A stretch of DNA of 64,000 nucleotides from Cryptomeria japonica (GCF_030272615.1 NC_081415.1:188296270-188360269), one strand, 5' to 3'; positions 21,901 to 34,220 are shown, counted from the first letter of the stretch. Made by a program: numbers and translations. The notes: generated from the sequence alone by a model not told the origin.

Positions 21901-22944
21901 TAATGCTTTATCTTCCTTTTTCTCATTTAAATAAATTAATATTTATTTGAATATTTATCCAAATGCAAATTACACCATTTAATTGAAATAAATGATTTTA
22001 TTTTAATTGAAAATACCAAAATTCCTCCCACTTGCATTTTCCTACAAAATCCACTTGCATGCTTAAACCCCTTCTAGATTCTTCTAAACCTTTCCTAATT
22101 AACCTAATCCATCCCCTAAATATTGTCACATTCCTAAGCAAATTGGAGTCACTTCTCAAAGACTCCAAAGTCTTTGAAAAGCAATTAATGATTTGTGTGT
22201 TCAACAAATTAACCTCTAAAGTCTTCCAAACCACTTATGGCTCTTACATGACCATTAATGGTTAATTCCACTTGCACCCATGGTTAAGGACTTTGACCCC
22301 TAACTTAACCCTCATGTAACCCATGTGTCTCTTCAAATCATTTATTTCTTTGACTAGGGTAACCATCATGTCCCCTCAAGCATTTAATGCTCCTTATCTC
22401 TCCTCTCAAGCCTCCTCATGGTAACACTTGTCAACATAGGATTGGGTTGAAAGTCTCACATGGATTGAATATCTTTCAATCCTAACCCTTGTTAAGATTG
22501 CTCAATCTTAACCCTTCATTTCTCCATTTCTTCTATAAATAGAACCCTTCTCCTCAAGCAAAAGAGGAAGCATTAGAGTATTGTTGTTATATTGGCATTA
22601 GCATAGAGCTTTCTCATAGCATCACTATCTACACTTGCATAGCATTTTCTTATCATATTCAACCACCTTGAATCTCCATATGGCATCCATGGCTAGTGCT
22701 AAAAGCTGAGAGCTACACTCATTTGGGACTTGGAGAGGAGAGGAACAAGGGAGGAGCAACTATGAGCATCTTGATTAGCTATTTTATTCTATTTTTATAT
22801 GCTTTTTATTTCATGCTTAATATCTCTCTTGATATGGCTGTTTAGGATAATCTTTTGTTGCTAACACTAACGTTTGTTTCTTGTGCTCTTGTGTGTGTTG
22901 CCATCAAATAGATTTTCTAATCCTTTTTGCAGAGCATCAAACTG

Positions 22945-23253
22945 TACTCAGACACTTTGGATGAAGCATGTATTAAGTGGTTTCAAAGTCCTTTTATCTG
23001 AACCAGTGAGCATATTTATGATAACACAAGTGCAATTAATATTTCTAAGAATCCGGTATTGCATGCTAGAACTAGGCATTGCGAGCTCAAGTATCATTTC
23101 TTGCGGGAGAAAGTTCAGAACAAAGAGGTTGTATTGGAACATGTTTCTAGTAAGGAGTAGTTAGCAAACATATTCACCAAGCCTCTATCAAAGGCTACAT
23201 TTACCTATTTAAGAGGTGAATTAGGGGTGTTGCCCCTTCAAGAGGTGAACTAA
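22945..23253 (+). pseudogene. B unit 1: RNase H, 3' part after the solo LTR
   Basis: The sequence resumes with TQTLWMKHVLSGFK and continues through SKNPVLHARTRHCELKYHF, LEHVSSKE and FTKPLSKATFTYLRGELGVL to the terminal TAA near 23251. A TAG is present at about 23158-23160, where unit 2 has CAG. A 1-nt loss near 23010 shifts the frame. Two polypurine-like AAAGGGGGAG blocks follow at about 23391 and 23483. Confidence 0.88.
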
Positions 23254-23482
23254 AGGTATGTGCTCCACATCAGTCAGGTATTGCATTGTCAAAACTTTTT
23301 AGGATTGGTGTGTTGAAGGATGCTACTCCTCGGGGGGAGTAGCATAGTGGAACTTGGATGTCTGTGCCTCCACTTTGGCATTGTTGTCAAAGGGGGAGAA
23401 GATGTGAAGCAAAGAAGATATCTGCAATATTGGGGAGAAGATGTGAAGCAGAGAGATATATTTGTATATTGCCATCAATGCC

Positions 23483-23494
23483 AAAGGGGGAGAT
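23483..23494 (+). other. Polypurine tract of B unit 1
   Basis: AAAGGGGGAGAT directly precedes LTR2, whose first bases are TGTTGG. A second AAAGGGGGAG copy lies about 90 bp upstream, and the same doubled arrangement occurs in unit 2, A and G. Confidence 0.85.
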
Positions 23495-24958
23495 TGTTGG
23501 CATATGTGCAGAGTGTGATGACATGATGATACTATATGTTGTCAATATGCTGAAGTATGAACTGGTAGATTGAAGTAAGCAACTGACAAGAGAATTGGTA
23601 TATGTGAAAAAGTGAAGCAGTATGTTGATGATGAGAGCCAGTATATGTGAAATGGTCAACCAGTATGTTGGAATGTGAACCGGTATCAGGGTTTCATTTG
23701 ATATGACTAATGGCTAATAGTCTCAGCTTCAGGGTTTTCAGTTGATACATTTCAAGTCAATGTGATTCAACCGACGACATCCCATGATGGGTTAGCATTG
23801 AAATGAAGATCAGATCATGTTGCCACATCAGCCTTGTGTGCATGAAGGATTTCCTTGAGGATCTTGCATGGAGAAGATTGATCCTATCTACCTCAGGAAT
23901 GTGCGAAGTCTTAGTAAATGGTGGAGAGCACATGATGGGTTATCAACTTCTAGTTGCAACAAAGAACGAATGATGGAGAATGTCTTGAGATTTGTTTAAG
24001 ATTGTTTTACACTATTCAAAGTGATTGAACGGTTAGGATTTGACCAACTGTGTTGATAACCTAAAATGTTTAGGGTTTAGGGTTTATGCTACTGACCTAT
24101 TTGTTTCCTATAAGTTTGATGATGATTTGCATTGTGAAGTTGTTGGTAAATGTTATGTGTGTATCCAAGTGAAGACATACTTGATTCTTGCCAGACTGGA
24201 GAAGTGTGTTGATACCTAGAGAGTGTGATTGTAGAAACAAAGGAACTAAAGTGGATTTGCATAGGCATTGAGTGTTGTTATCACATCATTGTTTTACTTG
24301 TTGACTTCTAACCATTTCAACAGTTGAAAAATCCCTTAACCGGGTAGCTTTAATAGGGTGACTCAAATTCATTGAGTTCTTCAAATCCTCTTGCGAGGTA
24401 ACCTTTAACAGGGTTCTAACCTTTAACCGGATATTTAGCCATCCCTTAACTAGGTGATCCCTAGAAAAATTGGTTCCTAGCAGAACCTATTGTAAAGTCC
24501 TTAACTGGACTAGGCTCCTAATAGAGTGTAATTTTGAAGAGTTCAATCACAACTTGTGGGTATTTATCCCCACCATGGTTTTTCCCAATTGGGTTTCCAC
24601 GTGAAAAATCAGTGTGTCATGTGTGATGCTTTTTCATGTGATAATTAGTGTTTTTTGTTAAGTGGTAAAGCATGTTGATCCAGTGGTCATTATATTTCTA
24701 ATGATGTATTACTTTCTTATGAATATTGGTGAAGTGGAAATGAGTTATTAGGTTTTGTGAAGATCTAAGTGTTACCGGTTTATGTGTTTCATAGTCTCAC
24801 TGTGTTTTACCGGTAATGTCCTGATTTAGATCGGTGATCCTGTTTACCAGTTGGTGTAGTCTTTACTGTCAAAGTGGTTTAAGGAAGTTTTTGTCTATAC
24901 TGATTCACCCCCCTCTCTCAGTATCTGTTGAGTAGTTACTATTCATCATTATTCATCA
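23495..24958 (+). mobile_element. Insertion B, middle LTR (LTR2), chimeric
   Basis: This 1,464-bp LTR serves as 3' LTR of unit 1 and 5' LTR of unit 2. Its first ~365 bp share variants with LTR3: the 9-bp deletion near 23544, ATAGTCTCAGC, TCAACCGA and TTCCTTGAGG. From about 23883 it shares variants with LTR1: GATCCTATC, AATGTCTTGAG, TGTGAAGTTGTTGG, ATCACATCA and the 23-bp deletion near 24359. The TTTAGGG motif is at 24069-24086 and TATAAGT at 24109-24115. PBS follows at 24961-24972. Confidence 0.93.
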
Positions 24959-25032
24959 ATTGGTATCAGAGCATCCCCCAGGTCCTCTGTGTTGTAAGCT
25001 TAACCGCTTGAGGAAAAGATCCTATTCTAATG

Positions 25033-26250
25033 ATGAAGAGGGAAGGTCCTAAGTTCAACAGAGATAACTTTAAGACATGGAATGATAGAATGAAGATATA
25101 CATTAAAAGCATGGGTGCTCAACACTGGAGTTATATTGAGAATACTTATATTGTTCCAACTAGTACTCTCACTGATGATCAAAGAAGAGAAATTCAGGAG
25201 AATTTGTAAGTAATGGAAGCTCTTATCAGTAGCCTATTTGATGTTGAGTTTATAGATGTTCAAGAAAAAGACAATCCCAAAGATGTACAGGATACCCTGG
25301 AGTCTATCTATGGCGGTGATAAGCATGTGAAGCAAGCTAAGGAAGAAATCCTTAAAGGAAAGTTAAAGACATGCAGATGGTTGAAGGAGAGACCATTCAA
25401 CAATATGGGATAAGGAATAAAACTGTTGTTGGAGACATCAAGAGTGCAGTAGATACAATGGATGATTCCACCATTGTTAGCAAAGTTTTGAGAACCTTAT
25501 TACCAGTCTATGCAATAAGGGTTGCCACTATTCAGGAGTTGAGATCTATTGACAAGACAAAGGTGTCCCTAAATTCTATCATTGCTAAGTTGATTGCATA
25601 TGAGCTAAACAGTTATGATGGTAGTGTTCAGAAGACTGATTCAGCCTTTAAAGCATCTGCTACACTATCTAGAGAGGGTAAAGAAGCCAGTACCAATTGT
25701 GAACCAAGACAAAGCAGAGATATGGATGATGAGGATATCCTGATGGAATTTGAAGCTCTTCTGGCCAAGAGAATTCTTAAGGGAATTGGAAAATACAGAG
25801 GTAAGCTCCCTTTGAAATGCTTTTTTTGCAATAGGATAGGACACATTGTTGTAAACTGTCCTAATGGTTATAATCAGGACAAATCGGAGAGGTTCAAAAA
25901 GTTCAAAGGAGGAAATAGGAGAAACTGTCTTATTGCGGTTGATGATCGTGTCATTGATGATGAATCAGAAGACAAAGAAAGCGAACAGATAGTATTATTG
26001 GCTATTAAGAAAGATGTGTTAGACAAGAAGTATCTTGTCTCACACTTTGATAATTCGAATGAGTGAATTATTGACAATGCTTGTTCTCACCACACGACTA
26101 GTGACCAGAGAAAGTTTATGTCTCTGGAAGAGTATGATGGAGGTGTAGTCCAATTTGGTAATGATGCACCTTGTATGGTAAAAGGCAAAGGGTCCATTTC
26201 TCTAAATGGAAAAATCAATGCTAGTAATGTGTATTGGGTAGAAGGTCTTA
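25033..26250 (+). pseudogene. B unit 2: gag and protease remnant
   Basis: It is near-identical to unit 1 and shares the TAA at about 25208 and the frameshift near 25370. The nucleocapsid motif CFFCNRIGHIVVNC is intact here. The protease region is more damaged: a TGA falls just before IIDNACSHHTT, so DSG reads DNA. The unit has no nested solo LTR. Confidence 0.9.
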
Positions 26251-27540
26251 GAAATAACCTTTTGAGTGTTGCTTAGCTGAATGATAATGGACTCACTCTA
26301 GAATTCAAAGATGGAGTATGCAAAATAAAGGGAAAGAGTGGTGAACTGATGGCCACTGGTATGCAGACCAAAGGTAACTCAGTTGAATGCAAATATCAGT
26401 CAATGTCTAATGGCTAAGTATGATGACAATTGGATATGGTATAGGAGACTCTGCCATGTAAATTTTGATATCATTGTGAAGGCCAATAAGATCAAGGCAG
26501 TTAGAGGATTGCCTGTGCTGAACAAACCAGAGAATCCTTTGTGTAGAAAATGTCAACTGGGGAAAATGTCTTCCTCAAGCTTCAAAGGTAAATCTTTCAT
26601 AGCTAGATAATTTACTTGATCTTATGCATACTTATTTGTGTGGTCCTATGAAAACTAGGAGTGTTCAGGGAGATAGGTACTTTATGATTGTTACTGATGA
26701 TTGCTCAAGAATGATGTGGGTGACATTCTTGAAAGACAAGTTTGAAGCTTTTGGAAAGTTCAAAGCCTTCAGAGCACTTGTTGAAAAGGAAAGTGGTAAG
26801 AGAATCAAATGCCTTAGAACTAACCAAGGAGGTGAGTTCACTTCTAGTGAGTTCAATAAGTACTATGTAGAAAATGGCATCAAGAGGCAACTGTCTGCTC
26901 CTCAGACTCCACAACAGAATGGCCTAGAAGAGAGGAACAACCAGACTATAATTGAAGCAGCTAGAATAATGTTGATTCAAGAGAAGATTGCTCACACTTT
27001 TTGGACAGAAGCAGTGAGCACTACTGTCTACACTATGAACTAGGTACTCATCAAGAAAGGTAAGGATAAAACTCCTTATGAGTACTGGACCGGTAAGACT
27101 CCTACAGTAAGCTACTTCAGAGTGTTTGGTAGAATATGTTATATCAAGAGGAGAGAACACCAGAGCAAGGTTGATGCAAAATGTGATGAGGAAATATTCC
27201 TAGGGTATTCCACCAAGAGCAAAGATCTTAAGTGTTTTAACAATAGGACTCAGAGAATTGTTGAAAGTATCAATGTTAAAGTTGATGAAACTTATCAGAA
27301 ACTTGAGGAAACTGACAGTGAGCAAGGGGTAGATGAACCAGTTGTAACCTTCTGGGAACCAGTTGCAAAATAGCCTAGTACTAGTAATAGTGCTCCTATA
27401 CTGGTAGATGTTGATGCTGATGAAGATGAGGATGAAGAGGAAAAGCAAGAGGAATCGGTTAAGATCATTCCTAGGTATGTAAAGTTGCATCATGATGCAA
27501 AGCATATCATAGGGGATAAGGAAGCATGAATTCTTACAAG
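26250..27540 (+). pseudogene. B unit 2: integrase region remnant
   Basis: TAG at 26274-26276 replaces the CAG of unit 1. A short deletion near 26380 and a 1-nt insertion near 26605 shift the frame. The first catalytic Asp is Tyr (MHTYLCGP), as in unit 1. The second is Asn (LRTNQGGEF), a further private or recurrent loss. TAG follows YTMN near 27042, as in unit 1. Confidence 0.9.
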
Positions 27541-29092
27541 AAGAAAGGTTAGAGAAAATTCTTGTATGGTCTCTGAATTTGAGCCTAAAACATTTAAAGA
27601 GGCACATAAAGATCAAGACTGGATCAAGGCTATGGAAGACGAACTTGACTAGATAGAAAAGAATGGTACATGGTGTTTGGTACCTAGACTTGAGCATAAA
27701 AATGTTATTGGCATCAAATGGATTTTTAGAAACAAGTTGAATGAAGGTGGCACAGTGGTAAGAAACAAAACTAGACTGGTTTGTAAGGGATATGCTCAAG
27801 AAGAAGGAGAAGACTATGGAGAAACTTTTTCTCTAGTAGCTAGATTGGAAGGAGTTCAAATGCTTCTTGCATATGCAGCCTTCAAGGGATTCAATGTGTA
27901 TCAGATTGATGTAAAATCTGCATTCCTGAATGGAATACTTGAAGAGGAAGTTTATATAGAGAAACTAGATGGGTTTGCCCTATCAAAAGATAGTGATATG
28001 GTGTGTAGGTTACATAAAGCCTTGTATGGATTGAAGCAGGAACCTAGAGCATGGTATGAACATTTACACTCCCATCTTGTGAAGATAGCAATATCTATCT
28101 GAAGTCAAAAGGAGATCAGATTCTAATCTCTAAAGTGTTTGTTGATGACATAATTTTTGGTGGAGATGACAAGATGAGTCATGCATTTGCAGATGAGATG
28201 AAGAAGGAATTTGAGTTGTCACTAATCAGAGAGATTAAGTTCTTCATTGGACTACATATTTAACAAATGAAATATGGTATTTTTATCACTCAATCCAAGT
28301 ATGTCAAAGAGGTGTTGAAGACCTTTGGCATGGAAGACAACAAACCGGTTGGTACATCGATGGTGACTAGTTGTAAATTGTCAAAAGAAGATGACCTAGC
28401 GTTGGTGAATGAGAAGGAATACCGATCAATGTTTGGTAAGTTGCACTATGTAGTACACAATTGACCAGACATTGCACATACCATGGGCATTGGTGTACAT
28501 TTTTAGAGAAGTCCAAGAGAATCCCACTTGGTAGCAGTCAAGCGGATTCTTAGATATTTGAAGGGAACTATAGACTATGGATTGTGGTATACATACAGTA
28601 ATGATTTCAACCTCAAAGTGTTTACAGATGCCGATTGGGCTGGTAATGTGGACGACCAAAAGAGCACAACTGGTGGTGCATTCTTTCTTGGTCGTAGACT
28701 AGTCGCATGGATGAGTAAGAAGCAAAGTTGTATCTCCCAGTCTACAGTAGAAGCAAAATATGTAGAAGCATTTATGAACTATACTCAGACAATTTGGATG
28801 AAGCATGTATTAAGTGGTTTCAAAGTCCTTGTATCTGAACCGGTGAGCATATTTTATGATAATACAAGTGCAATGAATATTTCCAAGAATCCAGTATTGC
28901 ATGCTAGAACCAAGCACTGCGAGCTCAAGTATCATTTCTTGATGGAGAAAGTTCAAAACAAAGAGGTTGTATTGGAACATGTTTCTAGTAAGGAGCAGTT
29001 AGCAAACACATTCACCAAGCCTCTATCGAAGGCTACATTTACCTATTTAAGAGGTGAATTAGGGGTGCTGCCCCTTCAAGAGGTGAACTAAA
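27540..29092 (+). pseudogene. B unit 2: reverse transcriptase and RNase H remnant
   Basis: Motifs: VIGIKWIFRNKLNEGG, VYQIDVKSAFLNGILEEEV, LYGLKQEPRAWYEHL. It has the same 25-nt deletion after HLVKI as unit 1 (near 28088), and VDD at 28141-28149. RNase H is uninterrupted: FTDADWAGNVDD, AKYVEAFMNYTQTIWMKHVL, ending VLPLQEVN at 29089. Stops include TAA at 28261-28263 and TAGs near 28504. The last 187 codons (28528-29091) are an open frame. Confidence 0.9.
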
Positions 29093-29332
29093 TGTATGTG
29101 CTCCACATCAGTCAGGTATTGCATTGTCAAAAATTTTCAAGATTGGTGTGTTGAAGGATGATACTCCTTAGGGGGAGCAACATAGTGGAACTTGGATGTC
29201 TGTGCCTCCACTTTGATATTGTTGTCAAAGGGGGAGATGATGTGAAGCAAAGAATATATCTGCAATATTGGGGAGAAGATGTGAAGCAGAGAGATATATT
29301 TGTATATTGCCATCAATGCCAAAGGGGGAGAT

Positions 29333-30816
29333 TGTTGGCATATGTGCAGAGTGTGATGACTTGATGATAATGTATGTTGTCAATATGCTGAAGTATGAAC
29401 TAATATATTGAAGTAAGCAACTGGCAAGAGAAATGGTATATGTGAAAAAGTGAAGTAGTATGTTGATGATGAGAACCAGTATATGTGAAATGGTGAATCG
29501 GTATGTTGGAATGTGAATCGGTATCGGGGTTTCATTTGATATGACTATCGATTGATAGTCTCAGCTTCAGGGTTTTTAGTTGATACATTTCAAGTCTGTG
29601 TGATTCAACCGATGACATACCATGATAGGTTAGCATTGAAATGAAGATCAGATCATGTTGCCATGTCAGCCTTGTGTGTGTGAAGGATTTCCTTGAGGAT
29701 CTTGCATGGAGAAGATTGATTCTATCTACCTTGGGAATGTGTGAAGTCTTAGTAAATGGTGGAGAGCACGTGATGGGTTATCAGCTTCCAGAAGTGACAA
29801 AGAATGAATGATGGAAAACATGTTGAGATTTGTTCAAGATTGTTTTACACTATGCAAAGTGACTGAACGGTCAGGATTTGACTGACTGTGTTGATAACCT
29901 AAATGTTTAGGGTTTAGGGTTTAAGCTACCGACCTATCTGTTTCCTATAAGGTCGATGATGATTTGCATTGTGAATTTGTTGGCAAATGTTATGTGTGTA
30001 TCCAAGTGAAGAGATACTTGATTCTTGCTAGACCGGAGAAGTGTGTTGATACCTGGGGAGTGTGATTGCAGAAGCAAAGGAACTAAAGTGGATCTGCATT
30101 GGCATTGAGTGCTGTTACAGATCAATGTTTTACCTATTGACTTCTAACCATTTTAGCAGTTGGAAAATCCCTTAACCGGGTAGCTTTAATAGGGTTTTTG
30201 TAAATCCTTTAACAGGGTGACTCAAATTCATTGAGTTCTTCAAATCCTCTTGCGAGGGAACCTTTAACAGGGTTCTAATGTTTAACGGGGTATTTAGCCA
30301 TCCCTTAATCGAGTGATCCCTAGTAGGATCGGTTCCTAGTAGAACCTATTGTAAAGTTCTTAACCATACTAGGCTCCTAATAGAGCAGACTTTAGAAGAG
30401 GTCAAGAACAACTTGTGGGTATTCATCCCTACTGTGGTTTTTCCTAGTTGGGTTTCCAGGTGAAAAATTAGTGTGTCATGTGTGATGCTTTTTCATGTGA
30501 TGATTAGTGTTTTTTGTTAAGTGGTAAAGCACGTTGATCCAGTGGTCATTATATTTCTGATGATGTATTACTTACTTATGAATATGGGTAAAGTGGAAAT
30601 GAGCTATTAGGTTTTGTGAAGATCTAAGTGTTACCGGTTTATGTGTTTCACAGTCTCGCTGTGTTTTATCGATAATGCCCTGATTTATATCAGTGATCCT
30701 GTTTACCAATTAGTGTAGTCTCTACAGTCAAAGTGGTTTAAGGAAGTTTTTGTCTATATTGATTCACCCCCCCTCTCAATATTTGTTGAGTAGTTACTAT
30801 TCATCATTATTCATCA
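29333..30816 (+). mobile_element. Insertion B, last LTR (LTR3)
   Basis: This 1,484-bp LTR runs from TGTTGGCATATG to ATTCATCA and is followed by TSD GCGAG (30817-30821). It has the 9-bp deletion shared with LTR2 near its start. It keeps the stretch TTTTTGTAAATCCTTTAACAGG near 30196 that LTR1 and LTR2 lack but F's LTR has in related form. TTTAGGG motif at 29906-29923, TATAAGG at 29946-29952. Confidence 0.93.
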
Positions 30817-31864
30817 GCGAGTACATTGCATGAAGTGGAAACCGTGTGATGAGTTATAGGGATGGATGAAGCGGTGATCAAGGAGTGGTCAAGGTTGTCT
30901 TGAATAATATACAATGATTGCTATGTAATCCAATAGTCATACCTGAACTGATTTGTTTGTAATCTCTATGAGATCTTAGGTTTGTGATGTGTTACCGACC
31001 TATTGTTTTGCTTATAAGGTGGATGAGTTGTTTTTTTGTAGTGTTGGAAATTTTGGTTAAGTGTAAGAGTGATTGGTTGTTGAACCATAAGGTGTATCTG
31101 CAATATGTGTGAAGGCAGATAGAAGCATGGAAAGGATATGATCAAGCAGAGTAGTGCTATTCACTAGATCAGCAAACCCTTGTTGTTCTCTAACAATTAC
31201 AATAGTCAAATCCCTTAATCGGGTAAGCTCTAACAGGCTTAGGGATATCTAAATCCTCTGACTAGGAGATCCATTGGATTGGATTTCAAATCCTCTACTA
31301 AGGTTACTCCTAATAGGGTATTGCTTCTAATAGGGCGTTATAGTCAATCCCTTAACTAGGTGGTCCCTAAGAGGATCTGTTCTTAACAGGACTTTTGTAA
31401 GGCTTTAACAGGCTTGGCTACTAACAAGGCAAACTTAAAAAGAGTTCAGAATACTTGTGTGTATTCATCCCCACCATGGTTTTTACCATTTGGGTTTCCA
31501 CGTCAAAATCATTGTGTCAAGTGGTGAATGTTTTTATGGTTATGTTTGCTATGGTTAATTTCCTTAACTGCTAAATCCACTTGGATATGATAAGACAACC
31601 AATAGTAATTTGAAATGTGCTTTTACTATTGTTAGTAAAGTATTTGAATGTTTTTGTTAAAAGGTTTTGAGATTTTCAGAGTTGTTATACTATTATTCTA
31701 TTATGACAATCAACCAGTATACTTGACAGTGATATTACAATTTGTAGCTCAGTGTTTGAACCAGTTAGTTTTGAGTTTGGTGAAAGTTTAGTTAGTTTTC
31801 TATCTACTGATTCACCCCCCCTCTCAGTAGTTGTCTAGATCCTTATTGATTCATCATACCATCA
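30817..31864 (+). mobile_element. Element A, 5' LTR, right piece
   Basis: The LTR resumes after insertion B and ends ATACCATCA. Together the two pieces are about 1,362 bp. A TATA-like TTATAAGG lies near 31014. There is no TTTAGGG motif, unlike the B and F families. The PBS follows 2 bp later at 31867-31878. Confidence 0.9.
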
Positions 31865-31866
31865 AT

Positions 31867-31878
31867 TGGTATCAGAGC
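31867..31878 (+). other. Primer binding site, element A
   Basis: TGGTATCAGAGC matches the complement of the initiator tRNA-Met 3' end. Confidence 0.9.
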
Positions 31879-31934
31879 ATTTCCGGTCCTCTAGTGTCTA
31901 AGCCTAACAACTTGAGGTAAAGATATAGAAAAAC

Positions 31935-33020
31935 ATGGTGAAGAAAGAAGGTCTAAAGTTTAATAGGGAAAACTGCAGAATACGGAGTGATAGAATGGAA
32001 ATCTATATCAAGAGTCTAGGAAGTCAATACTGGGAACATGTCGTTACACAATATGTTGCACCTAGTGGGACTATGTCTAGTGATCAAAAGAAAGAGATAT
32101 AAGAAAATAATCAAGCATTGGAGGCCATTATCAGTTCTTTGTCTGATTCAAATTATATTGATGTCCATGGTCTAGAGTCTTCTTATGATGCGTGGAAGAA
32201 ACTTGAGGAAATCTATAGCAGTGATGGGCATGTGAAGATTGCCAAAGAAGACAATCTGAGAGGTAAATTTGATGACACGTGGATGGCTGAAGGTAAAAAT
32301 ATTCAACAATATGGTAAGAGGATCAAGGAGATAGTTGGTGAGATCAAGAGTGTTGGTGGTAAAGTGGAGGATGCCATAGTGATTAGTAAGGTGTTGAAAA
32401 CCATTCTACTGGTCTAAGCTATCTGAGTTGCATCCATTCAGGAGCTAAAGTTTATTGATAAAACTAAGGTAACTATTGACTCCATCATTTATAAGATTAC
32501 TACATTTGAATTAAATGGTTATGATGGTAGTGATCAGATATACAAATATGTATTTAGAGCTTCAGTTTCTAACCCACCTATGAGGAAAAGAAAAGATGTT
32601 AGTCACAGTTATGAGTCTAGATCCAACAAAGAAGTTGATGATGAAGACAATCTGATTAATCTTGAAGCATTGTTGGTCAAGCGGTTTCCCAGAGGTACTG
32701 GTAAGTACATAGGTAAATTATTTTTGAAGTGTTTTGCATGTAACAAGATAGGACACATTGCAGCTAACTATCCTAATGGTGACAATGAGCATAAGCATGA
32801 TAAGTACAAGAAGTACAAAGGAAAAGGTAATAGAAATTGTCTCATTGCAATTATTGGTGGTATCACTAATGAGGAATCTGAGGGAGATGCTAATGAAGAT
32901 ATTGTCTTTGTTGCCATTAAAGAGGAGACATCTGATCAGAAGGCATTAGTTTCTTGCATGGATAGTTCTAATGATTGGATTATAGATAGTGGTTGTTCAC
33001 CCCATATGACCGGTGACTAG
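31935..33020 (+). pseudogene. Element A: gag and protease
   Basis: The frame starts MVKKEGLKFNRENCRIRSDR. The Gag core (AWKKLEEIYSSDGHVKIAKE) is followed by the knuckle CFACNKIGHIAANY (last Cys now Tyr) near 32730. The protease is WIIDSGCSPHMTGD near 32970, with DSG intact. Stops include TAA near 32100 and TAGs near 32415, 32425 and 33018. Despite these the frame is mostly continuous, so A decayed mainly by substitution. Confidence 0.88.
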
Positions 33021-34220
33021 AGTAAATTTCTTACTTTGTAGGAATTTGATGGAGGAGTTGTGAGAATTGGAAATGACTCACCCTTCATGGTAAAAAGAAA
33101 GAGAACCATTTCTCTTAATGGAAAGAGCAGTGTAGATGATGTCTACTGGGTTGAAGGATTAAAGCACAATCTTTTGAGTGTAGCTCAACTCAATGACAAG
33201 GGTTATCCATTGGAATTTAAAAATGAAATGTGCAAAATCTATGGGAGTAAAAGTGAACTAATTGCAACCGACAAGAAGACAAAAGGTAGCCCATTTCACC
33301 TAAATCCTAAAGTCAACAACTATTTGATTGCTAAAGTAGAAGATAGATGGCTTTGGCATCGAAGATTTTGTCATATAAATTTTCATAACATTATCAAAGT
33401 CAATAAGTCCAAGTTGGTAAGAGGTTTGCCTTAGTTGGAGAAACCGGTGAATGCTCTATGCAAGGAATGTCAATTAGGTAAGATGACATCCTCAACTCTT
33501 AAGAGAAAATCTTTCTTAGTAGAACATTTACTAGATTTGGTTCATACAGACCTTTGTGGACCAATAAGGACTAAAAGTATTCAAGGTGACAAATATTTTA
33601 TGATCTTCATTGAGGATTGCTTAAGAATGATGTGGGTCACATTCATGAAGGACAAAACATAAGCCTTTAGTAAGTTTAAGGAATTCAAGGCCTTAGCTGA
33701 AAAGGAAAGTGGTAAGAAAATCAAGTGTGTGAGGTCTGATTAAGAAGGTAAATTTAGTTCAAAGGAATTCACTATATATTGTGAAGATAATGGAATTAAG
33801 AGACAACTTTCTGTACTGAGGACACCACAACAGAATGGTATTGTAGAGAGGAATAACTGGTTAGTTGTTGAAGCTCCTAGAATGATGCTAATACAAGGAG
33901 GTGTAGAAAAAAATTTAGGAAGAGAAGCTGTTAGCACAACTATCTACACTATGAACCGGATATAGGTAAAGAGAGGTAAGGATAAAACTCCTTATGAATA
34001 CTGGTATGGTAGATCACCTAATGTTAGTCATTTTAAGATTTTTAGCAGTAAATGTTTTATCAAGAGAGGTGACTATGTTAGTATGTTTGAGGCTAAAAGT
34101 GATGAAGGCATATTTCTTGGTTACTCCACCAAGAGTAAGGCCTACAAATATTACAACAACCAGACAAAAAGAATCATTCAAAGTGTTGATATCTGAGTGG
34201 ATGAGAGTCCTGAAGTTTTA
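33021..34220 (+). pseudogene. Element A: integrase region
   Basis: Motifs: HNLLSVAQLNDKGY, LWHRRFCHINF, CKECQLGKM (HHCC zinc site intact), then VHTDLCGP with the first Asp kept. VRSD is directly followed by TAG at about 33742. NGIVERNN keeps the Glu, and GIFLGYSTKSKAYK follows. TAG or TAA stops occur near 33434, 33660, 33742, 33964 and 34194. Confidence 0.88.

Larger units (their letters stand above)
21036..22939 (+). mobile_element. Solo LTR nested in B unit 1 (same family as the H LTR)
   Basis: It begins TGTAGTCACATAAATCTG and ends GCAGAGCATCA (TG...CA). It is flanked by 5-bp TSDs AACTG at 21031-21035 and 22940-22944. Unit 2 shows the empty site (GAACTATACTCAG near 28780). A TATA box (TATAAATAG) lies at 22534-22542, preceded by CTCAATCTTAACCC as in the H LTR. 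There is no PBS, PPT or ORF inside. The U3 part holds AT-rich inverted repeats, about four 76-81 bp tandem units (21363-21670) and an array of short CCTTAAAGTCTTCAA units (21690-21900). Confidence 0.92.
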
